Assembly: GCA_016722945.1 (NCBI GenBank)
Contig: JAEQMT010000038.1
Location: 124,001 to 188,000, forward strand
DNA length: 64,000 nt
Source: Desulfofustis sp. PB-SRB1
GTDB taxonomy: Bacteria > Desulfobacterota > Desulfobulbia > Desulfobulbales > Desulfocapsaceae
Direction of reading: 5' to 3'
Part shown: one piece after another, positions 1-9,805 of the stretch
Layout: every line of letters begins with the position of its first letter
Numbering within the stretch: the first letter of the stretch is position 1
Program-made: the position numbers and the translations under genes
Notes under the pieces: generated by a model
The model's database searches: none
What the model was told of the DNA's origin: nothing
What the model saw: the letters and a program-made list of their open reading frames with translations, nothing else

Positions 1-1048
1 GACCACTGGTTTCACCAACCGAGATCATCTGCAGAAAAAGTGGGGTAAACCAGGGCGAACCGGATAGCCCGTGAGCCAGAGTCCGTCCCTTACGCACATC
101 CTCGATAGCCTTATCGATCACCCGGCTGACCTGGACATTATCGATGATCCGCTTGGTGATCTCGAGGGCATCAATGAGCCCCACCCCGCTTACCAAAAGA
201 CTTTCCATGGTCGATGAAAAACGGGCCATAATCGATTTGCGCATGACAATGCCAAAGACCGGAGCACGCAGCATCAGCAGATCCCAGACCTCCCGGCCGG
301 GGCCGCGACGTATCGCCATGCGCACGCCAACCACCACACCGGCCACACCAACAAGCAGCACCCACCAATAATTCTCAAAAAAGGAACTGATCGAAAGCAG
401 CACCACGGTGGGCAGCGGCAGGGCCCGCTCCATGGTGTCGAACACCTGGGTTATCTTAGGTACCACATAAGTCACCAGTACGAAGAGAATGGCAACACCG
501 ATCAGCGCCATGAAGAACGGGTAAACCATGGCGGCACGCAGCCGATTTTTCAGTTCGGTCTGTTTCTCACCAAAATCGGCCAGCCGGGAAAGCACCCTGT
601 CCAAGGCACCGGAGGCCTCACCGGCCCGCACCATATTGACGAACATGTTGGAAAACAGCTTTGGAAAACGCTGTATGGCCCCGCTGAACGACTCACCCTC
701 TTTTACCGACTCCTTGATTTGGGCGACCACCCGCCGGTATGACTGGTTATCGGCCTGCTCGATGATTGACGCCAGGGCGGCATCCAACGGGATGCCGGCA
801 CCCAGCAGGGTAGACAGGTGTCTGGCAAACAGATGAATTTCAGAGCTCTTTACCCGTTCAAACACCACCTTCCGGCCCAGCCCGGAAGAGCCCGACCGTT
901 TTGCCTGCCGGGCGGCTACCCGGATAGAGACCGGATATTGACCTTCCGAGCGCAGACGGGCACGAAGCGCCGCTTCGCTCTCCGCTTCGACAACGCCTTT
1001 CTTTTTCCTGCCGCTTTTCAGCAGCGCTTCATATTCATAGACGGGCAC
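1..1048 (-). CDS. gspF: Type II secretion inner-membrane platform protein GspF (C-terminus beyond window)
   Basis: The minus-strand frame is open from 1048 through the left edge, about 349 codons, so the protein lacks only its last part. It begins with a GTG codon (1046-1048) giving VPVYEYEALLKSG, the usual GspF N-terminus; an in-frame TAG lies just upstream, so no earlier start is possible. Two T2SSF domains are visible: the first around residues 70-190 (ARHLSTLLGAGIPLDAAL, then NMVRAGEASGALD) and the second after a membrane segment and a long hydrophobic hairpin (RFSSTMESLLVSGVGLIDAL, MISVGETSG at the edge). GspF/PilC proteins sit in the inner membrane and couple the secretion ATPase to pseudopilus assembly. 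The full A-x-S rich N-terminal motif favours GspF over PilC. No partner gene is in view. Confidence 0.9.
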   Translation of the reverse strand, partial: MPVYEYEALLKSGRKKKGVVEAESEAALRARLRSEGQYPVSIRVAARQAKRSGSSGLGRKVVFERVKSSEIHLFARHLSTLLGAGIPLDAALASIIEQADNQSYRRVVAQIKESVKEGESFSGAIQRFPKLFSNMFVNMVRAGEASGALDRVLSRLADFGEKQTELKNRLRAAMVYPFFMALIGVAILFVLVTYVVPKITQVFDTMERALPLPTVVLLSISSFFENYWWVLLVGVAGVVVGVRMAIRRGPGREVWDLLMLRAPVFGIVMRKSIMARFSSTMESLLVSGVGLIDALEITKRIIDNVQVSRVIDKAIEDVRKGRTLAHGLSGSPWFTPLFLQMISVGETSG

Positions 1049-1827
1049 AACACCACCATGCTAGGCTAGACAATCGCCAGGGAGTGAGGGTTTCCAGCTA
1101 TTCTCACAACCACCGACTGTTTCTTTTATTGCAATAGCCGCCGCCATCCGTACACATCATTTCATTGCATTATAGCGTTTTTTTACCGTTGCATCATGAA
1201 AAGCTCGTCCCCCCTCTTGATGCCGGTGGTCTGCCACGGGCAGATGCGAGCGGAAACGGAACATTTAAAGACACCCCGTCAGGGTATTTAGTGACTTACT
1301 CCTGAGTCTCTGTCATAAAAAACTTGAAAATCAGGCAGCAATTTTCACTACATTTTAAATAGATACGTCCAAAATCATCTTCAACAGGGTGGTTAATCGT
1401 ACCCCCTTGACTCGACGCCGATCTCGGAATAGCTGAGAAACTGCACATGGACGGGGCCTTCAACAAATCGCCGATACAGGGGTATAGCCTACATCTATTC
1501 GACAAAAAGTTCATACTCCATTATAAATCCTCACTCAACACCAACAGAAATCAACATTCATACTCCACTACTCCCATCTCATGCACCGCTCGCCTACCAT
1601 CTTCGTCTGCTGTATGTCCTGGTAATTCTCAGCCATGACCGAAGAAAAGTTGTTCATTTCAATGTCACCGATCATCCGACCTGCCAATGGACGATACGGC
1701 AGGTGAAAGCGGCCTTTTAATGGGTGCCCCCCATACCCTCGCCTGGTTAACAATAAATCGCCACCAGAGGCTATAAATTTGATTTGTTTGCCCTGTCGGG
1801 TTATTTCTTGATCACGGAGGCACCACA
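1049..1827. other. Intergenic stretch without a recognisable gene
   Basis: About 780 bases between gspF and the TA remnants. The short ORFs here (both strands, under about 120 codons) have no recognisable motif and overlap each other. The stretch around 1130-1200 is AT-rich and could hold the gspF-side promoter of an upstream gene cluster, but no convincing -35/-10 pair, tRNA or riboswitch was seen. Confidence 0.4.
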
Positions 1828-1887
1828 ATGAAGCACTTCGGGCAAAATATAAAGCGGCTAAGAAAGGAAAGAGGCTTAATCTATTGA
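1828..1887 (+). pseudogene. Remnant of an Xre-family helix-turn-helix regulator
   Basis: After a good ribosome-binding site (GGAGG, 1816-1820) an ATG at 1828 starts MKHFGQNIKRLRKERGL, the typical first helix of an HTH_3/Xre domain, but the frame stops after 19 residues (TGA 1885-1887). Only the N-terminal tip of the regulator is present and the following sequence does not resume the domain. It directly precedes the antitoxin gene at 1917, so it may be left over from a neighbouring TA or restriction module. Confidence 0.5.
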
Positions 1888-1916
1888 GTGAAGATGCATA
1901 GAACAGCGAGGATGCC

Positions 1917-2138
1917 ATGACGACAGTCAGCTATGATCGGGTAGTCTCCGAAATAAAAGAGTTGAGCATGGCCGACCAGTTGCGGCTATTGGAAGAGATG
2001 GCCGGCTTAATTCGCCGGAGAACGACAGACGACCATTCGCGAAGTATTCTTGAACTTCGGGGTAAGGGGAAGCAACTCTGGCAGAGAATTGGTGTGCAGA
2101 AATATATCGATGAGGAAAGGGCGTCTTGGAATGGGTAA
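1917..2138 (+). CDS. VapB-like antitoxin of a PIN-toxin pair
   Basis: A 73-residue acidic protein. The N-terminal part (SYDRVVSEIKELSMADQLRLLEEMAGLIRR) is an amphipathic helical segment and the C-terminal part (SILELRGKGKQLWQRIG..YIDEERASWNG) matches the conserved tail of small antitoxins that precede PIN-domain toxins; I recall this LELRGxGKxxW...RxSW pattern from that family. The ATG follows GAGGATG. It overlaps the start of the toxin remnant at 2126 by 13 bases, the usual antitoxin-toxin coupling. Since the toxin frame is broken, the antitoxin is probably an orphan. Such proteins bind and block their cognate toxin and repress their own promoter; DNA binding is not evident from this sequence alone. 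Confidence 0.75.
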   Translation: MTTVSYDRVVSEIKELSMADQLRLLEEMAGLIRRRTTDDHSRSILELRGKGKQLWQRIGVQKYIDEERASWNG

Positions 2139-2578
2139 CAAATTTAAAGGGGAAGACCATCGGGCTTGATACAGCCCCCTTGATCTATTTTGTTCAGGAG
2201 CATCCCACCTATCTTGAGGCGATCTTAAGCTTTTTCGAAGCAGTCGAAAGAGGTGAAGTCACGGCGGTCACCTCCACGGTGACCTTGCTGTAAGTACTGG
2301 TTCACCCGTTTCGAAACAATAATGATACCCTTGCAGCGGAGTACCGGGATATCTTACTCCACTCAAAAGTGATCACCTCCGAGGTTTCAGCACCGATTGC
2401 GGAAGCAGCGGCGCAACTGAGATCACGCCATAATATTCGAACACCGGACGCCATCCAGATCGCCGCGGCAATGCAGGCCGGAGCAACGCATTTTCTTACC
2501 AACGACGCCCGATTGCCCGCCATCCCGTCGATTGAGATTATCATCCTTGACGATGTGGTCAGCATTGCAGAAATGTGA
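2126..2578 (+). pseudogene. PIN-domain (VapC-like) toxin with an in-frame nonsense codon
   Basis: The frame beginning at a TTG at 2126 reads ..KTIGLDTAPLIYFVQEHPTYL.., a PIN-domain start with the first metal-binding Asp, and continues through AVTSTVTLL to a TAA at 2291-2293. After that stop the same frame continues without a shift: VLVHPFRNN...RTPDAIQIAAAMQAGATHFLTNDARL, including the conserved D of PDAIQIAAA and the ND of the last motif, to a TGA at 2576-2578. Homologues usually read TLxEVLVxP at the stop position, so a single GAA-to-TAA change would explain the break. An internal restart at 2369 would lack the first acidic residues and should be inactive. The pair is therefore a decayed toxin-antitoxin module. 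Confidence 0.8.
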
Positions 2579-2811
2579 GTAAGATCGTTTAGAGGACAGT
2601 CTTTCTCGGCGGCAGCGGTATGCCTGAAGATGGGTTGAAGATGGAATTTTTCGACAGCAAAGTCGGACCGCTCCCCACCCACCACCAACCCGCCGACCCA
2701 CCCCGATCGGCTCGATTACCTCAAAGGCCGGATTATAGCCCAGCAGCACCACGTAGTGAACCGCGTCTTCAGGCATGTAGGCATAGCTGTCGTTGATCTT
2801 GGGCACGCGTT
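2579..2811. other. Short unexplained stretch after the restriction gene remnant
   Basis: On the minus strand an ATG at 2815 overlaps the stop of the interrupted endonuclease (ATGA-type overlap) and starts [29 protein letters not shown], which reads like genuine protein for about 45 residues and then becomes low-complexity around Gly-rich codons and loses plausibility. It may be the beginning of a third, now degraded gene of the restriction-modification locus. No family was recognised. Confidence 0.3.
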
Positions 2812-2958
2812 TCATTCTGCATAGGGCCCGAGGAACCGTTCGCCATTGAAATGAATTAAATGGGATGGAGCATCAGACACCCAGACTTCCGTTTCCCATG
2901 CGATATCGGCAAGGTACCGGGCCATAAGAGAGCGGTTCGGAAAAGCTGTAACATAAAC

Positions 2959-4715
2959 CCTGAATTCCCGAGTTATTGTAACGAGGCAGGCGGCTCGACG
3001 CCTAGCTTAGCATAGAGTTCTTTTTGCCGAATCGTCATCTCGCCAACTTCAAGTCGCTTACCAGGACGCTCAAAACATTCAATCACATCCAACTCATCCA
3101 GAACTTCATGCATGGTAAAGTCTTTGAACAATTTCTCATCCTGCATTTTTTTGGTGATATAAGACAGGTAAATAAGGGCGACAAACTGAACAAAAAGCTT
3201 GCCATCCAAGCTTTGCTCTGAAGACACAGCCAGCCTGCGCAGATTAAGTCGCTCCTTCAAATTCTCAAATGCTTTCTCCACCAGATCTTTGTTCCGATAA
3301 ATCTCAAGCGCCTCCACCGCGTTTTTAACATCGTTGCTCAACAGAGCAAAATAGCCATAGTACCGTTTTGCCTCTGCCAGTGTTTCCTCTTTGGCTATTA
3401 CTCGTGTTCCTCGTACCGGTGTCGTTTTTACCTCAAAATACTTGTCATACTGCTTCTCATGATCCGGGTGGCGCGTTCCACTGACGAGTTCTTCCTGCAA
3501 TTGAGCCAATCGGTTGTTAAAGGCTTTTTCATTTTCAAGTGCTAAGTCTGGAGAAAAATACAGGTGGAGATACATTCTACGATCCGCTCTGATAGTATCG
3601 CCCTTGTAGGGGCGGTCCTGAACATAGTTCCAGGTAATCGGCAAGCAATACGCGTACAGTTGGTATGTTTGATCGTAGTGAACCCAATTTCTCATCGTCT
3701 CCCGCACGCTATCCACATGCGTTCGCACCAGTTTCAACGACAGCTTGCCGGCAATGAGAAACTTCATATGGTGCTTGTACAACTCGTTCACGTTAGAGGC
3801 ACTGAAAAAGCCCCGATCCAAGACAACCTTGATCTTCTTGTATCCCAATGCATTCATGTCTCCCAGCAGCTTTTTTAGCGTTTTTACATCAACAATGTTC
3901 CCGGTGAGTTTCCGGTAATAAAACGGCAGACGCGACTGCTGCCCGAATACCATGCTCACGTTGATCTGGGGAAGATGTTCATGGTCCTTGTTCTTGCCAT
4001 AACGCACCTGCTTCAAACATTTTGAGTAGCTGGAAATAGAGGTGCTGTCATAGACCAGGTATTCCCGCTCCACCTGGCGCTTGCCTTGGAGTTTGAAAAA
4101 ACGTTGTCTCGCTTCCTCGCTGATAGAGGCAAAAAGCTCACTGCTCCTCTGGGAAGCAATAACTTCACCAGCGGGGTGATGATGCAGTGTCGCCCAGTGG
4201 GGAAAACGACTTAAGGGATTCCTGTCTTCAAGGATCAAGTAGTAAGCAATCGAGAGTAGGTGCTTGTAAGAATGCGGAAAACAGGTCTTCAAATCATCGG
4301 TTACTCCCATCAGTTTGCCAATGTGGTCAAACAAGTATGTTGCTCCGAAAAAGCTCCTTGTCGTCTTGATCGATGGCACGGGTCCTCGTTTACCTTTCGG
4401 CTCGACTGTCGGTGCCTTTCTTTTCCGGGTCGGAACAATCTTGTGGGTTTGCGGATCAACCCTGCCAATACATTTGCGCTTTGCCCGGGATTGTTGCTTT
4501 TGCTTATCCCAGTGAGAAACTGACTCGTAAGCGTAGGTGATACCTGTTTTCTTGTTCGTTTGATAGACGATGGCTGCCATGGCGATTTCCCCTCCTTGTT
4601 CCTCGTTACACTATTATACATGTAACGAGAATAATGGCAAGGGAAATCGTCCTTATTTATCACTTTTTCATAGGCTTAGTTGTACTTCCTCGTTATATCT
4701 TTCCGGGAACTCAGG
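2959..4715 (-). mobile_element. IS1634-family insertion sequence inside the restriction endonuclease gene
   Basis: A 1,757-bp element. The ends are imperfect inverted repeats: CCTGAATTCCCG...TAACGAGG at 2959-2986 and its partner CCTGAGTTCCCG...TAACGAGG read inward from 4715 to 4688. It is flanked by the 6-bp direct repeat ATAAAC at 2953-2958 and 4716-4721, a size normal for the IS1634 family. It carries one transposase gene on the minus strand. Its insertion is simple: the host gene is perfectly reconstituted in silico, indicating a relatively recent event. Confidence 0.9.
2973..4580 (-). CDS. IS1634-family transposase
   Basis: A 535-residue DDE transposase of the IS4-superfamily IS1634 group. 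Visible features are the N-terminal [28 protein letters not shown] motif common to the group, [13 protein letters not shown] with the first catalytic Asp, [13 protein letters not shown] with the second (the D-R-G-F pattern), and the C-terminal catalytic region [22 protein letters not shown], which is the YREK-like motif with the Glu. It starts at an ATG preceded by GAGG and spans almost the whole element, with a reading frame that looks intact. It is not closely related to the other IS1634-type transposases in this window (9463-14379 and 52684-54375), so this is a separate IS species. Confidence 0.9.
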   Translation of the reverse strand: MAAIVYQTNKKTGITYAYESVSHWDKQKQQSRAKRKCIGRVDPQTHKIVPTRKRKAPTVEPKGKRGPVPSIKTTRSFFGATYLFDHIGKLMGVTDDLKTCFPHSYKHLLSIAYYLILEDRNPLSRFPHWATLHHHPAGEVIASQRSSELFASISEEARQRFFKLQGKRQVEREYLVYDSTSISSYSKCLKQVRYGKNKDHEHLPQINVSMVFGQQSRLPFYYRKLTGNIVDVKTLKKLLGDMNALGYKKIKVVLDRGFFSASNVNELYKHHMKFLIAGKLSLKLVRTHVDSVRETMRNWVHYDQTYQLYAYCLPITWNYVQDRPYKGDTIRADRRMYLHLYFSPDLALENEKAFNNRLAQLQEELVSGTRHPDHEKQYDKYFEVKTTPVRGTRVIAKEETLAEAKRYYGYFALLSNDVKNAVEALEIYRNKDLVEKAFENLKERLNLRRLAVSSEQSLDGKLFVQFVALIYLSYITKKMQDEKLFKDFTMHEVLDELDVIECFERPGKRLEVGEMTIRQKELYAKLGVEPPASLQ

Positions 4716-5527
4716 ATAAACAAGACCGGCCGTGGAAGTAGCGAAAAGCCGTGACAGTTCCGCATGCCTCTTCCCGTCCACGGTGCCGTGGCTGGTTACG
4801 GATTCAACAAGTAAAAGCCAATTTCTGTGCGGGCAGAACAGGACCACATCAGGCATTTTCCCATGAGAATCGACCCTGACGCCAAGATTGGAAAGTAAAG
4901 CCGTATCAAAATATCCCCATTTGTCACCGGTATCACCGGCATAAATGAGGACACCACCGGGAACGAATCGGGCGCCGAACTCCTCAATGATATCTCGTAT
5001 CAGTTCGCTATGCTCTCCTGGACTCAGAGTAATTCTCTCGCCGGTAGGGACTTTCACGGGAACCAGGTTCTGCTCCCGCACCATTGCATAACGCGCCACA
5101 AGGGTCTCTCGGTCGACAAGGTAAGAAGTCACCTTGCCATGCCACGCCGAAGTACGGAAGGAACGCGGCAACTCCAAAGCGGTATCCTCAACCTGGTAAA
5201 CAGTCTTGGGGCTGTTTACCGGCCGGTCGGGTTTGTCTGGATTGCAGAGCGCGATCCCCGCCTCTACGAACTGATGCATGGTATGCCGCCTGATCGTTTC
5301 CCGAGTATTTGGGGCATAGTCCTTGTGATAGTGCTCACGCGCCCAATCCATGATGGGCGTTATTCCCATCAGCGGATTTTCAGACGATTTCCACTCCTTG
5401 CCGGGAGAAAGATTCAGCAAAGCCAGAAGACAGAGCGCCGAACGCTCGTTCTGCTGCGCCTTCGGCATCTCAAGAGCTGCCAGGATAGTGATTGCCTCAT
5501 TGATTTTCTTGTGGTTGTCAGGATGGC

Positions 5528-7066
5528 TCATTTCGCAATTTTTCTTATTTCTTCGTCGATCATTTCCTGAGTCACATCACCTGTCTTGATTGCCCAGTTT
5601 CCAAGTTTAATGAGGGTCTTACGGCTTGGGTACTTCATAAGTTTGAGGTCGGTTGCATTGACTTGTGTGTGGCCGCTGAACCGCCTGAAGTTGTCATCTA
5701 CAGCCGTCGAATTGAGAAAAACGCAAAGACCTCTTGCAAGCCTCTCCAAAAGCGGCTCTTTATTGTTGTGGAAAACATTGAGATGATTTTCCACGCCAAG
5801 CTTCTCCGTTGCACCAAACATGGAGGGGTCTACGACGCTCGCCACAATTCTCCGCCGCTCTTCCTTTGATGAAAAACGGCGTACCACGGTATAAAAGCCA
5901 TTTGGATAAAGCCACTTGTGCGTTTCCTTGTTGCAAAGCATCGCGTTGGGCTTTTTCCCTCCCTCTATCGGCCATTGCATGAGCGACCCCTTGAAGTGAC
6001 ATGGGTATAACAACGGCACGGTTCCCGCTTCAGGCATGGCCTTCAAGTGAGTCTTCATACGAAAATCTACCACGGGGCCGGTTGAAACCTGTATCCCAAG
6101 TTGCGAAAGTGAGTGGTTAAATGCTATCGCATCATCCAGAAAATCAGCTCCTGGTGTTGCCGGAATGTGAATGAAACGTTCTTTGTCATCCACACGGACA
6201 AGGTCGCTCAATTGATAATCAGATAGTGATATATCGGAAAATGTATCGTCCGTAGAAGTCGAGACAGTGACACCGTTAGGCAGACCGCCTTTTTCAAGCA
6301 CCACGATAATATTTTCCTGAAGAACCTTGTCTTCTTTAAACGCCTTGTCTCTGGAACCGAACAGGTGAATACGCCGAATAGCAGCGTGTTTCAACAGACA
6401 TTCCCGAAAAGGACGATAATACGGACCATTACAAAAACTCCGCGGGATGATTGCAACCAGATAGCCGCCCTTTTTCAGGAGCAGCAGGGACAGGGCCACG
6501 AAAGCCGAATACAGATTGACCGTTTCAATGCCGGCGGCGCGAAGGCATTTTCGGTGGCGTGAAGCACTGGAAATCTTTTTATATGGCGGATTCATAATGC
6601 AGTGCGTGTACCTATCCACATCTTCAGGCCACAGGCTATTGAGTGAGGCCGCTTTCCGTGATGCTTCGGTTATGAAGTCTTCAGCAACTACCCGCCACGC
6701 CACCGAACTGCCGCCTTTCGCCGCGGTTGTTTCGCACAGATTGAGGTTCTTCTCTAGATATGAACGCATTACCGGGTCTATTTCGTAAGCGTCCAACTCA
6801 ATATGATAGCCGGATGTGGAGCGGCAGAGATGTTCGACAAAAGCGGATGTCAGGCTACCGACACCTGCTCCGGGATCCAAAAGGCGGATATTTTCATATG
6901 ATGGGGTGGGAAATAACGACGCCATAAAAGAGGCAACCGACGCCGGGGTCATATATTGGCCAAAGGCGCTTTTGGTTTCAATCTCGAGCTTGCTGTTCGC
7001 AATTCTTCTCGTAGCATCCGCCCGAGATAAAAGATTGAGCGGTTCTTTCAACAAACCTTCAGGCAT
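5528..7066 (-). CDS. N6-adenine DNA methyltransferase of the BsuBI/PstI restriction-modification type
   Basis: 512 residues, close to M.PstI (507) and M.BsuBI (501). The N-terminal part carries GQYMTP (36-41) and the AdoMet-binding motif I DPGAGVG (64-70); motif IV NPPY (159-162) identifies it as an N6-adenine methylase; the C-terminal half (from about 300) is the target-recognition region. Its ATG overlaps the stop of the HTH gene by eight bases and its stop overlaps the endonuclease start by four, so the three genes form one operon. BsuBI and PstI recognise CTGCAG; that target is only a guess here. With the endonuclease disrupted, this enzyme would persist as an orphan methylase protecting or marking the genome. 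Confidence 0.92.
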   Translation of the reverse strand: MPEGLLKEPLNLLSRADATRRIANSKLEIETKSAFGQYMTPASVASFMASLFPTPSYENIRLLDPGAGVGSLTSAFVEHLCRSTSGYHIELDAYEIDPVMRSYLEKNLNLCETTAAKGGSSVAWRVVAEDFITEASRKAASLNSLWPEDVDRYTHCIMNPPYKKISSASRHRKCLRAAGIETVNLYSAFVALSLLLLKKGGYLVAIIPRSFCNGPYYRPFRECLLKHAAIRRIHLFGSRDKAFKEDKVLQENIIVVLEKGGLPNGVTVSTSTDDTFSDISLSDYQLSDLVRVDDKERFIHIPATPGADFLDDAIAFNHSLSQLGIQVSTGPVVDFRMKTHLKAMPEAGTVPLLYPCHFKGSLMQWPIEGGKKPNAMLCNKETHKWLYPNGFYTVVRRFSSKEERRRIVASVVDPSMFGATEKLGVENHLNVFHNNKEPLLERLARGLCVFLNSTAVDDNFRRFSGHTQVNATDLKLMKYPSRKTLIKLGNWAIKTGDVTQEMIDEEIRKIAK

Positions 7067-7271
7067 GGTGTGCCCCCGTTCTTCCTTGACAAGATGGGCT
7101 CATTTTTTCGTTCATCCACGCATCAATCCGGTCCCGGTCGAACCGCCACTGGGTTCCGATCTTGGAACCGGGCATCTCACCTTTTTGGGCCATCTGGTAG
7201 AGCTTACTGCGGCTCATTTTCAGATAGCCGGAAAGATCCCCGATGGTCAGCCATTTGTCTTGTGGGTTCAT
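7059..7271 (-). CDS. Small helix-turn-helix (excisionase/MerR-type) protein of the R-M operon
   Basis: A 70-residue protein from the ATG at 7269-7271: MNPQDKWLTIGDLSGYLKMSRSKLYQMAQKGEMPGSK.., followed by QWRFDRDRIDAWMNEK. This is the HTH_17 (excisionase family) fold, where the domain fills the whole protein. A longer frame upstream to 7337 exists but its residues are poor in coding character. The gene overlaps the methyltransferase start by eight bases and is the first gene of the restriction-modification operon, a position where such proteins can act as a control gene that times methylase and endonuclease expression. That role is inferred from position only. Confidence 0.75.
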   Translation of the reverse strand: MNPQDKWLTIGDLSGYLKMSRSKLYQMAQKGEMPGSKIGTQWRFDRDRIDAWMNEKMSPSCQGRTGAHHA

Positions 7272-7502
7272 ACAAAGCCCCATATACATACATTTCGTGA
7301 TAAAATATGATAACAGAAAATAACTAAAGTTTCCCATTTTTGAAGCGAGGACGACACAATCCTGACAATATCAGAGCAGTAATATGGTTTGGAAGATCCC
7401 AGGAAGGACATATTTATGTTTTAATATCAATAACTTATGAGGAGAAATTTTGAGACCGCTAACTACTTGATATTACTCGATAAAAATTAACAAAATTTTC
7501 AC

Positions 7503-8963
7503 CTGAATGTCAGAATAATAAACGATAACAGCAAGTTAGTAGTGAATGCGAGGCCCACTCATGGTATACTATGTTTTATCACCAACAAGAAACCGGAGGG
7601 ACCCCGCATGTCTATACTACACCGCCTGCTCACCGAACTCAAAGACCAATTTATTCAATCAGAAAAAGGCAAAGAACGCGGCGCCTGGTTTGTCTATACC
7701 CTGCTCGCCATTATCCTGCCCGGCACCTCGGCAAAAACCTCACATCTGTTTCGGGTACTCCACGTGCTCTTTGGTCTCACAACAGTTGGCAAGAAACCAT
7801 ACTATAGTTTTATCGCCTCGCCGAAGATTCCCTGGGGCAGGCTGTGGCCCACGCTCTGGAACATGATCCCGGATCCGTGCACCGACGGCCGCCTGCTGGT
7901 TGCCCTGGACGATTATGTCAATCCCAAGACCGGTAAGAATATCTTTGGCTGCGCGAAGGTCTTCGATAATGCCGCCAAGAAAAACCAGTCACGCTATCCA
8001 TGGGCGCAACTGGTTGTTGCCATCGGTCTGATTACGGTGATCAAGGGACGATGGGCCTGTCTTCCCCTCAGCCAGCGTTACTATTTCAGCACAAAACACA
8101 TCACCACCAGTAAGCCAACGTTCAAGGGCGAGCGCATCGTGTTTCAAAACAAATACCAGCAGGCGGTAGAGATGCTCGATGAGGTGGGAAGACATTTTCC
8201 CGAGCACCCGATCCTGGTGGTGGCCGACTCTTGGTTTGGTAATCAGGGGCTCTTCAAACCGCTGCGCCAATCGCTTGATTCACGAGGCCATCTGTTGTCT
8301 CGCCTGCGCGCCAACAATAATCTGTATGCCATGCCTGAACAGCCACAAGGCAGGCGGGTTGGCCGGCCAAAAAAGTATGGTGATTACCTCGGTACGACAA
8401 CCTCGCTTGCCATTGCTCACCAAGAGCATGCCACGGAGATAGCAGTGAATCTTTACGGCACAACGCGCACGGTACTGTTCGCTACATCCATTGTCATGCA
8501 GAAAACGCTCAAATGCCCTATTCGGGTGGTGTGGGTATATCGCCGGACACGGTGGGTTGCTCTGTTTACTACCGATCTCAGCTTGTCTGTTGCCCAGATC
8601 ATTGAGTATTATGGCGCCAGGTGGAAGATCGAGGCAAGCTTCAAAGAGCTCAAACAGGATATCGGCAGTGCCGAGGCCCAGAATCGGAAACCGGTGGCGG
8701 TTTACAATCATCTGAACTTATGCATGATGGCCGTCTCACTTGCGTGGGTGTATGCCATCCATCTAGACAAAACTCCCCACCGCCGACATGCGGTAAAAGG
8801 ACGTGCCCATTATGCCTTTTCCGATGTCCGCAGAGTGATTGCGCAACAGGTAGTGGATAAGGATTTTCATATGGGTTGCTCACCTCCACCCAAACCACGG
8901 GAAAATATCGTTGCCGCTCTGTTTATGAGGCTTGCGGCTTGAGGACTTTTCGGGAAACTTCAG
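7503..8963 (+). mobile_element. IS4/IS701-like insertion sequence
   Basis: The right end carries GGAAACTTCAG (8953-8963), which also follows the related truncated transposase at 15481 (around 15511-15521). A weakly matching CTGAATGTC at 7503 is the best candidate left end, giving about 1.46 kb. No convincing target duplication was found, so the left boundary is approximate. It carries one transposase gene and no other cargo. Confidence 0.6.
7608..8942 (+). CDS. DDE transposase, IS4/IS701-like
   Basis: 444 residues from the ATG at 7608, which has a strong GGAGG ribosome-binding site; the frame extends 22 codons further upstream but without support. Catalytic features: LLVALDDYVNPKTGKNIFG with the first Asp, ILVVADSWFGNQGL with the second, and EYYGARWKIEASFKELKQDIG, the Y-x2-R-x3-E motif with the catalytic Glu. 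The frame is intact. A homologue with the same order of motifs is truncated at 14475-15481. The element lies between the restriction-modification operon and the IS nest, with about 240 bases of empty sequence on its left. Confidence 0.85.
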   Translation: MSILHRLLTELKDQFIQSEKGKERGAWFVYTLLAIILPGTSAKTSHLFRVLHVLFGLTTVGKKPYYSFIASPKIPWGRLWPTLWNMIPDPCTDGRLLVALDDYVNPKTGKNIFGCAKVFDNAAKKNQSRYPWAQLVVAIGLITVIKGRWACLPLSQRYYFSTKHITTSKPTFKGERIVFQNKYQQAVEMLDEVGRHFPEHPILVVADSWFGNQGLFKPLRQSLDSRGHLLSRLRANNNLYAMPEQPQGRRVGRPKKYGDYLGTTTSLAIAHQEHATEIAVNLYGTTRTVLFATSIVMQKTLKCPIRVVWVYRRTRWVALFTTDLSLSVAQIIEYYGARWKIEASFKELKQDIGSAEAQNRKPVAVYNHLNLCMMAVSLAWVYAIHLDKTPHRRHAVKGRAHYAFSDVRRVIAQQVVDKDFHMGCSPPPKPRENIVAALFMRLAA

Positions 8964-9283
8964 TAATAAACAGCAGGGTTATTTCCAAGTCAAATCTCGG
9001 CTCCCGCCAAAAAGCTGAATAGAGCGGGATGACCACTACGGAATCTTTCTCTGAAGTGCTTTTATTGAGCCCGCGGCTACGTGGCTTTTTCCGGGAACAA
9101 TAATTGTCGTTGAAAAAAAGGGGCAGCGTTTTCAAAAAGATGGGCAGGAGTTTAAGAGATAAACGGCAATTTTTAGAATAAGTTGTGTAATATCATCACT
9201 CTAAGCACGTCAACGCTGTAAGCCCCTCCTTTTTTCACCCAATCTTTCCTCACAAATGATATAAAATCAGTAACATGCTTAAT
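8964..9283. other. Short spacer with a possible gene-end remnant
   Basis: About 320 bases between two IS elements. On the minus strand, from 9284 down to about 9173, the frame reads KHVTDFISFVRKDWVKKGGAYSVDVLRVMILHNLF then stops; it may be the C-terminus of a gene whose rest was removed by the IS1634-type element. No other feature was seen. Confidence 0.3.
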
Positions 9284-9732
9284 CTTGGGTTTGCGGTCAG
9301 TAGGCACAAAATCGGTCGAATTCACTCCATTAGATAAGTCAAAATCGCTAAATTTCAACAACATATATCGAGCCAAATGTCAGGTGTGAGCTGAAATATG
9401 TAGGCACACGAATTGTATTTATTTCCTTGCATTAGCTGTCTATACATGCTATTTACGTAAGCATGTACCTGAGAACAACAAAACGCACCAACAAAGATGG
9501 CTCGGTCGTCGAGTACTTTCAGATTGCCCACAACGAGCGCCATCCAAAGACTCGCAAACCGGTCGCCAAAATCATCCATAACTTTGGTAGAGCCGACCAA
9601 CTTGACTCTGTTGAATCCCAGATTATCTAAAATAAAACCAGCCTTTTTTGTCAGAATCTGTTAGCAGTGGGTGGTGACACTGCAGATTATCTTGAATTCT
9701 CGTAACGTTATTGTACACCCCTCGTGAGTGGT

Positions 9733-9766
9733 GGCTGCCGGGGCCGTGGACACGGCCCCGGCAGCC
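9733..9766. repeat. Perfect 16-bp GC-rich hairpin inside the left end of the transposon
   Basis: GGCTGCCGGGGCCGTG and its exact complement are separated by only two bases. It lies 40 bases before the ribosome-binding site of the zinc-ribbon gene, and may insulate the element's genes from outside transcription or cap a transcript coming from the left. Confidence 0.7.
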
Positions 9767-9805
9767 CTCCAGGCAGGAAACCTACTTCCTGAAAGGAGTT
9801 GCCTT

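Larger units (their letters stand above)
2812..5531 (-). pseudogene. BsuBI/PstI-family type II restriction endonuclease, split by an IS element
   Basis: The 5' part (5531 down to 4716) encodes about 270 residues with the BsuBI/PstI helix-turn-helix N-domain and endonuclease core (GKMPDVVLFCPHRNWLLLVESVTSHG, then KRHAELSRLFATSTAGLVY). The frame then runs into the IS and stops at 4668. The 3' part (2958 down to the TGA at 2812-2814) encodes [40 protein letters not shown], the conserved C-terminus of the family. Removing 2959-4715 and one copy of the 6-bp duplication joins GLVY to VTAFPNRS in frame, giving about 320 residues, close to the 316-326 of BsuBI/PstI. The start ATG (5529-5531) overlaps the methyltransferase stop by four bases. 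As it stands the enzyme lacks its last 50 residues or so and is presumably inactive. Confidence 0.9.

Noticed and set aside
1568-1918. 116-residue minus-strand ORF upstream of the antitoxin
   Set aside because: No domain features; overlaps the Xre remnant and ribosome-binding region on the plus strand.
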